Positions 54,104 through 63,721 are shown, counted from the stretch's first letter. The stretch is DNA of 64,000 nt from Gemmatimonadaceae bacterium (GCA_013697785.1 JACCWE010000109.1:26204-90203), one strand, 5' to 3'. The notes: a model not told the origin generated them from the sequence alone. Program-made: numbers and translations.

Positions 54104-54703
54104 GTGACATCGCATTCTCAGCCCGACGATTCCGACGTCGCCAGCGACGAGGAAGACACTCCTTCCGGCAGCGTCACAATGCCCGAGGGCGGTGCAGTCG
54201 AGCGGATGATGCCGCTGGTGTATGAAGAGCTCCGACGCATCGCGCGCAGGCAGCTGCGCCACGAGGGCGTCGGCCACACGCTGAACACTACGGCGCTCGT
54301 GCACGAGGCCTACCTCCGGCTCGCTGCGCCCTCGCATCTCGATGTCAGCGGACGCGCGGAGTTTCTCTCGATCGCGGCGATGGCTATGCGACGCGTGCTC
54401 ATCGACTACGCGCGGCAGCGTACCGCGCAGAAGCGTGGCGGTGTGCAAATGCGCGTCGAGCTCGACGACATCGAAGTCGCCGCCGACGATCGCGCTGAGC
54501 AGCTCGTCGCACTCGATGAGGCGCTCACGCTTCTCGCCGCGTCCAATCCGCGACTCGCCCGCGTCGTCGACTGCCGCTTTTTCGGCGGCATGAGTCAGGA
54601 AGAGACCGCGCTCGCCCTGCAGCTCACTCCGCGCACGGTGAGGCGCGACTGGACGAAGGCTCGCATGTGGCTCGCCGTGGCGATGGAGGCGGAGAAGCCG
54701 TGA
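54104..54703 (+). CDS. ECF-type RNA polymerase sigma factor
   Basis: 199-residue sigma factor of the extracytoplasmic group found with Ser/Thr kinases. Region 2 around residues 35-105 (ELRRIARRQLRHEG, LNTTALVHEAYLRL, RRVLIDYARQR) and region 4 around 125-195 (GMSQEETALALQLTPRTVRRDW). GTG 54104 chosen since the remaining upstream codons are unlike the family. Its end overlaps the kinase GTG start by 4 bases, so its activity is probably controlled by that kinase. Confidence 0.93.
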   Translation: MTSHSQPDDSDVASDEEDTPSGSVTMPEGGAVERMMPLVYEELRRIARRQLRHEGVGHTLNTTALVHEAYLRLAAPSHLDVSGRAEFLSIAAMAMRRVLIDYARQRTAQKRGGVQMRVELDDIEVAADDRAEQLVALDEALTLLAASNPRLARVVDCRFFGGMSQEETALALQLTPRTVRRDWTKARMWLAVAMEAEKP

Positions 54704-57108
54704 CGCGCGCAGCCGTTGCCGAGCTCTGGGAGCGCATCGAGCCGATTCTCGACAGCGCTCTCGAGCTCCCTCCCGATTCGTGGCCGGCGTATCTCGATAC
54801 CGCGTGCGGCAAGGACACGCCGTTACGCGCGGCCGTCGAGCGGCTGCTCGTCTCTGCCGGTAACACCGAAGCCGAGGCTGCAACCGACGCAGGCGCCGTC
54901 GCGTGGGCGCAGCCGCTCTTTGCCGAGCGCGAAGCCGCGGCGCCCGAGCGGATCGGCCCGTACGTCATTGATCACGTGCTCGGACGCGGCGGCATGGGCT
55001 CCGTCTACCTCGCCTCGCGCGGCGACGCGGAGTTCGCACCGCGCGTGGCACTGAAGGTGATGCGCAGCGGGCTCGATCAGGACCGCGTGCTCCATCGTCG
55101 CTTCACCGAGGAGCGACAGATCCTCGCGACGCTCGAGCACCAGGGCGTCGCGCGTCTCCTCGAGGGCGGAGTCACCAGCGACGGACATCCGTGGTTCGCG
55201 ATGGAGTACGTCGACGGAATGCCGTTGAACAAATACGTCGAAGCGCACGAGCTCGGGCTCGCCGGGAAGCTGGGACTTTTTCTCCAGATCTGCGACGCGG
55301 TTTCGTATGCGCATCGCAACCTCATCGTGCATCGTGATCTCAAGCCGTCGAACATTCTCGTGACGTCCGACGGGCACATCAAGCTGCTCGACTTCGGCAT
55401 CGCGAAGCTGCTTGCGCCGCAAATCGGCGCCGACGCGCCGATCACGCGCACCGGCTTCCAGCCATTCACGCCGGAGTACGCGAGCCCGGAACAGGTGCTC
55501 GGCGAAACCGTTACCACGGCGGCCGATGTGTACGCGCTCGGCGTGGTGCTGTACGAGCTACTCACCGGCGAGCGCCCGCTCAATCTCGCGCGATCCAACC
55601 CCGCCGACTGGACGCGCATCGTTCGCGAAGCGCAGCCAAAGCCGCCGTCCGCGGTCGTTCCCGACGGGCGGGCACTGCGCGGCGATCTGGACACCATCGC
55701 GCTGATGGCGCTTCGAAAGGAGCCCGAGCGCCGATACCAATCCGTCGATCGCCTCGGCGATGACGTGCGACGCCATCTCGAGCAGCGCCCCGTGCTCGCG
55801 CGAGCGGACAGCCGCCTCTATCGCACGCGCAAATTCGTACGTCGGCAGCGCGTCGCGGTGACGATCGGCGCGATCGTCACCCTCGGCCTCGCCGCGTTCG
55901 GAATCGTCGCGCGGCGTCAGAACGCAAATCTCAAGATCGAGTCCGACAGGACGGCGGCGCAGCGTGATCAGGCCAGTGCGGTCACGCACACGCTCTGGCA
56001 GCTGCTCGCGCAGCTCACCGACACGCTCGGCAAACCGCTCTCGGTGAGCGAGGTTCTCGATCACGCGGAGCCGACGATCGCCAAGCAGTACGCGACGCAG
56101 CCCAACGTGCGCGCGACGATGCAGTCCGCGCTCGGAGAGATCTACCTGAGCAATGGCGATCAGGCGCGCGCGGAGCTGCTGCTGCGCGAAGCCGTCGCCA
56201 GCCAGCGATCGTACGGGCGCGACTCAGCCGATCTCGCGACGCGCCTCGAGACACTCGGTCGACTCCTGCTCGGATCGCAGCAATACGCGGGCGCCGAATC
56301 CGCGAGCGTCGAAGCGAATGCGATTCGCGCGAAGCTGACACCGGGCATCATCAATCGCGAAGCGTCGGCCACGCTCGGCAGCGCGTACATGGGCAACGAG
56401 AAGTACGCGGAAGCGGAAGGTGTGTTTCGGCGGCTCGTCGCAGATCAGAAGAAGAATCCCAAACCGTTCGCCGGAAGCTCGCCGCTGATTCTGCTGGGCG
56501 AGAGCCTTCGCAGGCAGGGGCACAACGACGAGGCGTCAACGACGTTCCGCGACGAGCTCGCGCGACTCAACTCGAGTCAGGCGGCGACTTCCGAGGATTC
56601 CGCGGGCGTGATCTCGTATCTCGCGGCATCGCAGGCGATGATGGGGCACGGCGCGGTCGCCGACTCGCTCATGCAGCGAGCCTACGTGCTGCTCGCCGAC
56701 GAGCAGCCGATTCAATTTCAGCGCATCGGGCGCGGGACGATTCTCGCGAATCGCGCGGAGCTCGCCGCACGCGCGGGCGACGATGCCAGGGCCGCGCCGC
56801 TGGCGGACAGCGCGCGCGCACTGTGGAAGGGAAATCTCCCGACGAGCGACGCCCGATGGGCATCGCTGTCGCGCGTCGACGCATTGATTCTTCGCGATCA
56901 CAACCAGCCAGCGGCCGCCGTCGCGCGGCTGAATGCATTGCTCGACACCCTTCGCTCGAGGCCGCACGTGAATCTCTATATCTATCGACGCACCGAGGCC
57001 ACATTGGCGGATGTCTTCGACCGGTGGGGGCAGCCAGACAGCGCTGCGGCGCATCGCTCGCTCGCGCGGCCGGGCGCGCCGTTATCGGTTGGGGTGGTGA
57101 AGCGATGA
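54700..57108 (+). CDS. Ser/Thr protein kinase with TPR domain, coupled to the ECF sigma factor
   Basis: 802 residues. An N-terminal helical segment (1-55, ELWERIEPILDSALELP) typical of ECF-linked kinases, then the catalytic domain: GRGGMG (95-100), VALK with Lys119, HRDLKPSN (211-218), DFG (231-233), SPEQ (262-265). Transmembrane helix at about 386-402, then TPR-like repeats to the end. All kinase residues are intact. The GTG start sits in the sigma factor stop (GTGA) and its own stop overlaps the pentapeptide gene (ATGA). Likely senses envelope conditions and phosphorylates the sigma factor. Confidence 0.93.
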   Translation: MTRAAVAELWERIEPILDSALELPPDSWPAYLDTACGKDTPLRAAVERLLVSAGNTEAEAATDAGAVAWAQPLFAEREAAAPERIGPYVIDHVLGRGGMGSVYLASRGDAEFAPRVALKVMRSGLDQDRVLHRRFTEERQILATLEHQGVARLLEGGVTSDGHPWFAMEYVDGMPLNKYVEAHELGLAGKLGLFLQICDAVSYAHRNLIVHRDLKPSNILVTSDGHIKLLDFGIAKLLAPQIGADAPITRTGFQPFTPEYASPEQVLGETVTTAADVYALGVVLYELLTGERPLNLARSNPADWTRIVREAQPKPPSAVVPDGRALRGDLDTIALMALRKEPERRYQSVDRLGDDVRRHLEQRPVLARADSRLYRTRKFVRRQRVAVTIGAIVTLGLAAFGIVARRQNANLKIESDRTAAQRDQASAVTHTLWQLLAQLTDTLGKPLSVSEVLDHAEPTIAKQYATQPNVRATMQSALGEIYLSNGDQARAELLLREAVASQRSYGRDSADLATRLETLGRLLLGSQQYAGAESASVEANAIRAKLTPGIINREASATLGSAYMGNEKYAEAEGVFRRLVADQKKNPKPFAGSSPLILLGESLRRQGHNDEASTTFRDELARLNSSQAATSEDSAGVISYLAASQAMMGHGAVADSLMQRAYVLLADEQPIQFQRIGRGTILANRAELAARAGDDARAAPLADSARALWKGNLPTSDARWASLSRVDALILRDHNQPAAAVARLNALLDTLRSRPHVNLYIYRRTEATLADVFDRWGQPDSAAAHRSLARPGAPLSVGVVKR

Positions 57109-57854
57109 GCATGATCGCGTGCGCGCTCGCGCTGGCTGCCGCGCTGGCGTCCGGCGGGGTGAGCGCGCAGCCCGACTCGGCGGCGCTCACACGCGGGCAG
57201 GTCGTCGCGCGCCTCGACTCGGCGACCAGCGATCTTGCGCCGAGCTTCGAAGGGCAGAATCTGTCGGGACTCGACCTCTCCGGCCTCGACTTCAAGCGTG
57301 CCAATCTTTCGCGTGCGACGCTCATCGGCACGAAGATGATGAAGGCGAAGATGTTCGGCGTGAACTTCGATGGCGCAAAGGCGAGCGGTGCGGATCTCTC
57401 CGGGGCGACGCTCGACGTCTCGACGATGCGCGCGACCGACTTCACGCACGCGACGCTCCGCGACGCGAGCATGTACGCCGTGATCATCCAGGGCGTGAAC
57501 TTCACTGATGCCGATCTCACCGGCGTGCGCATCATCGGCGCCGCACAGGGCGCGATCTTCGTGCGCGCGAAGCTCGACCACGCGGACTTCGGCGCGGATC
57601 CGCGCAACCAGCCGATGGGTGTGATGCGCGTCGATCTCAGCGAAGCGAATCTGAGTGGCGCGGATCTCACGGGTGCGAACATGCGGAAGGTGAAGTTGAC
57701 GCGCGCGCTGCTCACGGGCGCCAATCTCACGGGCGCCGATTTGTCGCTGGCCGAGCTGTCGGGCGCGAACTTCCAGAAGATCATCGGCCGTAGCACGATC
57801 AAGGGACTCGACCAGGCGAAATTCCGCGACGAAGCGACCTTCGACGCGCCCTGA
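57105..57854 (+). CDS. Exported pentapeptide-repeat protein
   Basis: 249 residues: signal peptide (1-22, ending GVSAQ) and then about 30 tandem A(D/N)LxX-type repeats from residue 50 to 240 (NLSGLDLSGLDFKRANLS, ADLTGANMRKVKLTRALL), which build a right-handed quadrilateral beta-helix. A break near 155-170 (DPRNQPMGVM) separates two blocks. ATG 57105 overlaps the kinase TGA. Function unknown; coupling to an ECF-kinase pair suggests it is a signalling or target protein in the envelope. Confidence 0.88.
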   Translation: MSMIACALALAAALASGGVSAQPDSAALTRGQVVARLDSATSDLAPSFEGQNLSGLDLSGLDFKRANLSRATLIGTKMMKAKMFGVNFDGAKASGADLSGATLDVSTMRATDFTHATLRDASMYAVIIQGVNFTDADLTGVRIIGAAQGAIFVRAKLDHADFGADPRNQPMGVMRVDLSEANLSGADLTGANMRKVKLTRALLTGANLTGADLSLAELSGANFQKIIGRSTIKGLDQAKFRDEATFDAP

Positions 57855-58164
57855 GCTCTATGATTTGAAACCGGGCTCGGCGTAAGTCAGCAGGGGATCA
57901 TGACCGCCACCACGCCCACTGCGCTCGCACTCCGCCGGCGAATCGCCCCTCTTCCTCTATGCGGTCGTCAGCACACCCGGTGCGGCGGAATTGGACTTCG
58001 CGGGATGGAACGGCGCCGCTACCAATGGGGTTCGTCTCGCATACTTCCTCGCCGCGATGGCGCTGTCTGCGCTCGCAGTGCTCGGAGAGTGGCGCACCGC
58101 GCGCGCCGAGGATCGAAGCTTCGCGGACGGGTATTCGGCTGCGAGCAGCCAGGAGAGAGGGCAG
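57855..58164 (+). other. Short stretch with a membrane-helix remnant before tag
   Basis: No intact gene. From an ATG at 57901 the first 15 codons fit a small protein, and after a shift near 57945 the sequence FLYAVVSTPGAAELDF and LAYFLAAMALSALAVL continues in the frame of tag without a stop. This could be a frameshifted small membrane protein, or meaningless sequence; the tag start at 58165 is preferred because family similarity begins there. Confidence 0.35.
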
Positions 58165-58728
58165 ATGTCACGCACCGCCGCGCTGCACCGATGCTCGTGG
58201 GCAGAGAGCGATCCGCAGATGCAGGAGTACCACGACATCGAGTGGGGAGTGCCGGGGCGGGATGGCCGCGAGCTGTGGGAGGCGCTCGTGCTCGACGGCT
58301 TCCAGGCCGGTCTCTCGTGGATTACGATCCTGCGCAAGCGCGAGGCGTTCCGTGAGGAGTTCCGCGGCTTCGATCCGAAGGTCGTCGCGAAATTCGGCGA
58401 GAAGGAGATCGCGCGAGCGATGGCGAATCCCGGTATCGTGCGGTCACGCACGAAGATCGAGGCGACGATCTCGAACGCGAGGGCGTATTTGAAGATGGCC
58501 GAAAATGGGGAAGATCTCTCCACCTTCGCATGGTCGCTCGTCGGCGACTCGCCGGCCAGGATTCGCGGCGACGTCCCGTCGAAAACGGCGCTCTCCGAGT
58601 CGATCTCGATCGCGCTCAAGAAGCGCGGCTACAAATTCGTCGGCCCAACCACGGTGTACGCGTGGATGCAGGCGAAGGGACTCGTCAACGATCACGTCGC
58701 CGGCTGCTTCCGGCGCGATGAGGTGTAG
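58165..58728 (+). CDS. tag: DNA-3-methyladenine glycosylase I
   Basis: 187-residue base-excision enzyme that removes 3-methyladenine from alkylated DNA. Zinc ligands Cys10 and His23 in the N-terminal HRCSWAESDPQMQEYHDIEW, and a second His-x3-Cys in NDHVAGC near the C-terminus. GFQAGLSWITILRKREAFR carries the catalytic-pocket motif of the family. ATG 58165 has GAGAGGG about 7 bases upstream. Isolated repair gene; converges on the DUF4198 gene with a 6-base gap. Confidence 0.95.
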   Translation: MSRTAALHRCSWAESDPQMQEYHDIEWGVPGRDGRELWEALVLDGFQAGLSWITILRKREAFREEFRGFDPKVVAKFGEKEIARAMANPGIVRSRTKIEATISNARAYLKMAENGEDLSTFAWSLVGDSPARIRGDVPSKTALSESISIALKKRGYKFVGPTTVYAWMQAKGLVNDHVAGCFRRDEV

Positions 58729-58734
58729 CGCCGG

Positions 58735-59607
58735 TTACGGTCTCGGCGCCACGTGCAGCGTGGCTGTGACGAAGTCGCTCTCCCACACCGAAGCGCCGGT
58801 CTTCGAGCGACGCAGCTGCGTCCCGTTGAGCAGCCACCGCCCTCCGCGGTCGAGCAGCACCGAGGCACGTCCGGCGGCATCGGTACGGAAGAAGGTCGCC
58901 GCCGTGCGTCCTTCCCGGATCGCGCCCACCGAGAATCCGGCGAGCGGCGCGCCGTGGCTCAGCACGCGCACCACGAGCGTGTCGCCGCCGCGGAGATTCG
59001 TCGGATCGCGCTCCGGCACGAGCTCGAGTCCAAGTCCGATCGGCTTCATCCAGCTCTTCTCGGCTGTCCAATTGCTGTCGGGACGCGCCGGCATGATACG
59101 CGCGAAGGTCATCGCGTGCTTCGTGTAAGACTCCGTCCACTTCTGTTTGTCGCCGAGCGACTTCCACGTCGCGCGAATATCCGAGTCGGCGTTGATCTCG
59201 CCGAGGTATTCCTCGATGAGCCTGGGCGCGAGCGTTAGAACCTTGGGGCGAAGCTCGATGCCGATCGTCGCGACGCCGGGAAACTTCGGCGTCCACATGT
59301 AGCGAAGCGTGAGTGGCGTGCCGGATGGTACCGGGAGCGAGCGAATGAAATGTCCTGCACGCACCTGCGCGCGCGCGACTCGGCCCGGCTCGATCGCGAA
59401 ATCATCGTTGGCGAACGTCTCGCCGCTCGTGAGGTCGAGCCGAAAGGGCGTACCGACGCGGCCAACGTTCGTCGGTGCGATCAGCCAGGTGTCGTGCGCG
59501 GAAGCCTGAGCGACGATGAGCAGTGTCAGCGCGAGGGCGCACGCGAGAACGGCGGCGCGCCGCCTCGGCTTACTGGAACGAATCGTTGCGGGTGTCATGG
59601 ACTCCAT
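58735..59607 (-). CDS. DUF4198-domain exported protein
   Basis: 290 residues: long signal peptide ending ASA at about residue 37, immediately followed by HDTWL, the conserved mature N-terminus of DUF4198 proteins, where the exposed His probably binds metal. Two Ig-like strands regions follow, with VRVLSHGAPLAGFSVGAIR and TDAAGRASVLLDRGGRWLL. Relatives include NikM-like nickel and cobalt uptake accessory domains, so a periplasmic metal-related role is possible but not shown. Confidence 0.85.
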   Translation of the reverse strand: MESMTPATIRSSKPRRRAAVLACALALTLLIVAQASAHDTWLIAPTNVGRVGTPFRLDLTSGETFANDDFAIEPGRVARAQVRAGHFIRSLPVPSGTPLTLRYMWTPKFPGVATIGIELRPKVLTLAPRLIEEYLGEINADSDIRATWKSLGDKQKWTESYTKHAMTFARIMPARPDSNWTAEKSWMKPIGLGLELVPERDPTNLRGGDTLVVRVLSHGAPLAGFSVGAIREGRTAATFFRTDAAGRASVLLDRGGRWLLNGTQLRRSKTGASVWESDFVTATLHVAPRP

Positions 59608-59691
59608 TCTAATCGTTCCTCGCGCTCAGCGCCCCTGTCGCGTAACTTCTGGCCGGCGAATTCCCCGCCCTCATACACGGGAGAGTACCTG

Positions 59692-60048
59692 ATGCGGTCG
59701 ACCGCGCGCATGGCCACGCTGGCGATGTTTTTCGGAGTCGTAACAACGCTCGGCTGCGGCAGCGCGACAATCCCGAGGACCCGGGCGGAGCAAACTGCGC
59801 CAGCGACGTTACGAGCATCACCTATCCAGCCGCAGCCTTCGCCCAGCTTCACGGAACATTTTTCTCCGACGAGAGCGTGCTCATCAGGGATGACTGACGG
59901 AACACTCGTCAGCCAAGGCAGGCCCGACAGCAACAGAAATGCATTCACGCTCGATGGAATTCCGTCGGGAACGCATACGTACGAGATCGTCGTGTCGTGC
60001 GCCGACGGTCAGGAGAGTCTCGGCAACTTCACGTTCAACGAGCTGTAG
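59692..60048 (+). CDS. Small predicted lipoprotein, unknown function
   Basis: 118 residues from ATG 59692 with GGGAGAG upstream. Signal peptide with lipobox TLGC (Cys22). The middle is Pro/Ser/Thr-rich and unstructured; the C-terminal 60 residues look like one small beta domain (NAFTLDGIPSGTHTYEIVVS, then a Cys pair SC...). No family recognised. The next frameshifted membrane gene starts right behind it. Confidence 0.65.
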   Translation: MRSTARMATLAMFFGVVTTLGCGSATIPRTRAEQTAPATLRASPIQPQPSPSFTEHFSPTRACSSGMTDGTLVSQGRPDSNRNAFTLDGIPSGTHTYEIVVSCADGQESLGNFTFNEL

Positions 60049-60060
60049 CCCCTCTTCGCC

Positions 60061-60642
60061 GAGGATTCCAGTGCAGGAATTGCCCGCTCATTCCCCGGCT
60101 GGGAGAGCTTTTACGTAATCGTCGGCTCTGCGGGCGGTGCGTTGACGGGACTTCAGCTCGTCGTCATCGCGCTGCTCACGGAGTCGCGCAAGAAGCGCAC
60201 GCTCGAGGAGGTCGACGCCTTCGCGACGCCGACCATCGTGCACTTCTGCGCGGTGGTTGATCGGCTCGATGCTCAGCGCGCCGAGGGTGTCCCTTGAGGG
60301 CGCCGCCATCGCGTGCGGCGTGGTCGGTGGCGCGGGGCTTTTGTATACGAGCGTGGTCATGAGGCGCGTGAAACGGCAGAAAGACTATAAGCCCGTGTTC
60401 GAGGACTGGCTCTTTCACACCGCCCTGTCACTCGTCGCCTACGGCGCGGTACTGGCCGCTGGGCTGACTCTCGTGCACCACCCGTCGACGCGTCGGTCGC
60501 CGTCGCGGGAGCGTAGCTCCTCCTGATCTTCATCGGCGTGCACAACGCGTGGGACACGGTCACCTGCATCGCGACCAATAAGAGCGAAATCGGAGAATCC
60601 GAAGTGGCTAAACCGGCTCGTAAGAGTCCGAGGAGGCGTTAA
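60061..60642 (+). pseudogene. Multi-pass membrane protein broken by frameshifts
   Basis: Pieces in three frames read as one membrane protein: WESFYVIVGSAGGALTGLQL ... TPTIVHFCAVV, then after a shift near 60255 IGSMLSAPRVSLEGAAIACG ... YKPVFEDWLFHTALSLVAYG, then after about 60515 LLLIFIGVHNAWDTVTCIAT to a TAA at 60642. Four hydrophobic helices are expected. No start codon is obvious. It resembles an uncharacterised conserved membrane family that I recognise by its VGSxxGALTGLQ and IGIHNAWDTVTY-like motifs. Confidence 0.65.
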
Positions 60643-60827
60643 CGGGCGCGAATTTGGCCGATTACGTATGAGCCCGCCTGTTGCTTTTCGTACCGCACCG
60701 TGCATTAAATAACTTCGAGATCACACCAGCGCAGAGCGGAAAAGCTCCCACCGGGCTGTCCGCTGCGTGTATGGCGCTTCTGGCGACGCCTCTCCGTTCG
60801 AGAAGACTGCGTCCCGCCTCCGACGAC

Positions 60828-62223
60828 ATGCCAGTCGTCATCTCGCAGCTAGCCGCGACACAAACGGAGTATCGACTCCCCGCCGTTGCGGCGGGCGGCG
60901 ACGACTCACGCAGTTCGAGCAGCCGTCTCCGCGCCCTCGCGGCGCTGAGCGGCTCCCTCACGGACGCGCTCACCCCCTCTGAAGCCGCGACGTTCGTCGA
61001 GAATGAGGCACTTTCCGCGCTCGGCGCCACCAGCGCGGTCGTCGTCACGCTCGGCGTTTTTCCACCCGCCAGCACGCCAACATCCGCAACCGTGCGCGAT
61101 TCCGTTGGCGTACCTGCGCTGATTCTCGTACACGCGATAGGCCTCCCCGAAGAAGTGCAAGCCACGCTGAAGCAGCTTCCGCTCGACGCGCTGGTGCCGC
61201 TCGCCGAGCTGGCGCGCGATGGTGAGCCCATCTTCCTGCACTCGTCAGCCGAGATTCTGCGCTACCCGGCGTGGGGCGCTGCAATGGTGGCGGCCGGCGC
61301 GAACGCAGCGTCGATCGTGCCGGTGTGGGCGAACGGCGTGCTCGCGCTGACGTGGTGCACGCCGCTTTCCTTCGACGAGGATGAGCGTGCATTCGTCATT
61401 ATCCTCGGCATCATGTGCGCGCAGGCAATCATGCGCGCACATCTGCGCGCGGCCGAGCAGCGCGCGAGGGAGGCGGCGGAACACGCGAACAGGTCGAATG
61501 CGCATTTTCCGGCGACGATCAGCCACGAGATTCGAACTCCGCTCAACGGGATGATGGGGTACACGCAGCTCCTCGCGGATGAGCTATATGGTCCTGTGAG
61601 CCAGCTGCAAAAGGATCAGCTGGGCCGTGTGCGCGCGTCGGGAGCGCAACTGCTCGAGCTCGCCGAAGAGCTGCTCGGCTACGCGAGGATCGAGGCGGGC
61701 GAGGAGGTCATGCGCCCCGAGCGGGCGCAGCTCGCCGCGGTCGTCGAGCAGAGTATCGTGCTGGTGCGCCCGCTCGCGGACAAGAAAGGGCTCGAGATTC
61801 GAGTTGGGATACGCCGAGGCACTCGAGCTCTTTACGGATGTTCGAAAGGTCCGCCAGATCCTGGTCAATCTCCTCGCGAATGCGATCAAGTTCTCTACGA
61901 GCGGCGACATCGTGCTGCTGCTCCGCTTCGTCGCCGACGACATCGACCCGCTCGTCTACTTCGAGGTGATCGACAGGGGCCGCGGAATAGCCGTCGAAGA
62001 TCATGAGCACATCTTCGACGCGTTCTGGCAGGACGATCCCGCGATAGTGCACACGATGGGGAGCACCGGCCTCGGGCTCTCGGTGGCGCGTGAGCTCGCG
62101 CGACTTCTCGGCGGCGACGTGCTGCTCGTGCGCAGCGCGCTGGCGCGCGGGAGCACGTTCGTGGCGGCGCTGCCAGCGAGGTACGCGAAGCCGGGCGCAC
62201 GCGCGTCAGGATTTATGGTCTGA
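60828..62223 (+). CDS. GAF-domain sensor histidine kinase with one frameshift
   Basis: Cytoplasmic kinase: GAF-like domain (residues about 40-210), short coiled coil, HisKA with SHEIRTPLNGMMGYTQLLADE, and a HATPase_c domain with NLLANAIKF, DRGRGIAVED and GSTGLGLSVAREL. The ATPase part lies in another frame from about 61800 on (before: KKGLEI; after: ELGYAEALELFTDV), so a single indel splits the gene. The start at 60828 is one of three possible in-frame Met. No response regulator nearby. Convergent with the copper protein gene. Confidence 0.8.
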
Positions 62224-62268
62224 TTGGTACAATACCTCCGATGAATCGTTGACTGACAGCGAGAGCGG

Positions 62269-63444
62269 TCACTCGACCACGAGCACGCCGATCGCGCCCT
62301 TCTGCCCGTGACCAAAGCCGTGATTCACGAACGGAAATTCGCCGGCGACGTCGGCGACGAGCTCGAAGACCATCCCGCCGCCGGGCGCGACGCTGAAGGT
62401 CTGAACGCCATGCAGTGGTGAGCCGGGCGGCGCGCCCAGATATACGGAATCGAACTGCTCTCCCACGATGTGGAAGTTGCACGGGTACGAGGGCCCCGCG
62501 CTCACCACGTAAAAGCGCACACGATCGCCAAGCTTCACGCGGATCGGCGCGTCCTGGTACTGATTGGGCCGGCCGTTGAAGCAGACGAGGTCGGGCATCA
62601 TCGCCAGCATCTTGGTGTAGTCCGATGCCTGCACGCCATTGGCCGCAGGCGAGAGGTAGTACTCGTTTTGCAGAAGCACGAACTCCTTTGCGGGCGGCAG
62701 CGGCTCGAGAGGATCGACGACGATCGCACCGAACATTCCGCTGCCGATGTGCATGAGCACGGGCGCGGTTCCGCAGTGGTAGAGGAATGCTCCTGCGTAC
62801 TTCGGCCTGAAGGTGAATGAGTGCGACTGCCCGGGCGCAACGGAGCGAAACGCTGTTTTGGGATCGAGCTGTGCCGCGTGAAAGTCCATCGAGTGCGGCA
62901 CCGCCCCTTCGACGGTCAGTGTAAAGTCGATCGTGTCGCCCACCCGGCAATGCACGATCGGCCCGGGGATGTCGCCCTCGAAGGTCCATCCCGCGACGAC
63001 GGTGGACGGCGAGATGCGGATCGGTACTTCCTTCGTCTTCCAGTGCAACGAGAGGGCGCGCGATGATCCGAGAGGCGGAAGCGCGGGATCGAAGCGGTGA
63101 AAGATCGTGCTCGACGCACCTGCAACGGCCGGCGCCGTGGCAGAGGATGCGGTGTGCGGAGTGTGGAGCGCGGTGTCGCTGCGGCTATCGGGGTTCTGGT
63201 GTACGGGAGAGACTCCTGCAGCCGCGCTCGAATCCTCGCGCACGGGCGGCTTCGAGGCGGCCTTCGAGCTCTCGTCCTGGTAGCATGCCTCGAGCGCCGC
63301 CCCTGCGACCGGAAGCAGAAGTCCGAGTCGCGATGCGCGCGTGATGAATTGGCGGCGATTCGGCGAGGATACTTCACCGGCCTTCGAAGGCTCGGCCTGC
63401 TCGGCGAGCACTTGTGACAAGAGCGGCGGAAGAACCTCGCGCAT
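62269..63444 (-). CDS. NirK-like copper nitrite reductase / two-domain multicopper protein
   Basis: 391 residues from ATG 63444 (AGGT 9 bases upstream). A twin-arginine-type signal (NRRQFITRASRLGLLLP) overlaps a lipobox-like LEAC (Cys54). Two cupredoxin domains follow. Type 1 copper: His184, Cys224, His232, Met237. Type 2 copper: His189, His223 and His375 from the C-terminal FVNHGF. Catalytic Asp187 and His325 (NFHIVGEQFD) match the NirK pair, and spacings agree with characterised NirK within one residue. Predicted to reduce nitrite to nitric oxide in the envelope. A laccase-like function cannot be excluded. No nir, nor or nos partner is in the window. Confidence 0.85.
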   Translation of the reverse strand: MREVLPPLLSQVLAEQAEPSKAGEVSSPNRRQFITRASRLGLLLPVAGAALEACYQDESSKAASKPPVREDSSAAAGVSPVHQNPDSRSDTALHTPHTASSATAPAVAGASSTIFHRFDPALPPLGSSRALSLHWKTKEVPIRISPSTVVAGWTFEGDIPGPIVHCRVGDTIDFTLTVEGAVPHSMDFHAAQLDPKTAFRSVAPGQSHSFTFRPKYAGAFLYHCGTAPVLMHIGSGMFGAIVVDPLEPLPPAKEFVLLQNEYYLSPAANGVQASDYTKMLAMMPDLVCFNGRPNQYQDAPIRVKLGDRVRFYVVSAGPSYPCNFHIVGEQFDSVYLGAPPGSPLHGVQTFSVAPGGGMVFELVADVAGEFPFVNHGFGHGQKGAIGVLVVE

Positions 63445-63546
63445 GGTGAGTACCTCGTCGTGAGTGTCGAACGTCTGGAATTCCTGTTGAGTGAGTTGAA
63501 GATAAACCGGAGCGCAGCGCTTTCTGCTTCGCGCCGCCAAGGATGC

Positions 63547-63578
63547 AAAACGGCCTTCGCTCAGCAGCGGAGGCCGTT
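63547..63578 (-). terminator. Terminator-like hairpin after tRNA-Gly
   Basis: On the minus strand AACGGCCT and AGGCCGTT form an 8-bp stem with a 14-base loop, followed by a TTTT run (complement of 63547-63550). It lies 32 bases past the tRNA-Gly 3' end. Confidence 0.65.
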
Positions 63579-63609
63579 CTGTTCGTCTCGAATTATCGGA
63601 GCGTGCATG

Positions 63610-63682
<73 letters not shown>

Positions 63683-63721
63683 AATACTACTCGTAAGATT
63701 TAGCGGAAGCCCGATGGGGCG

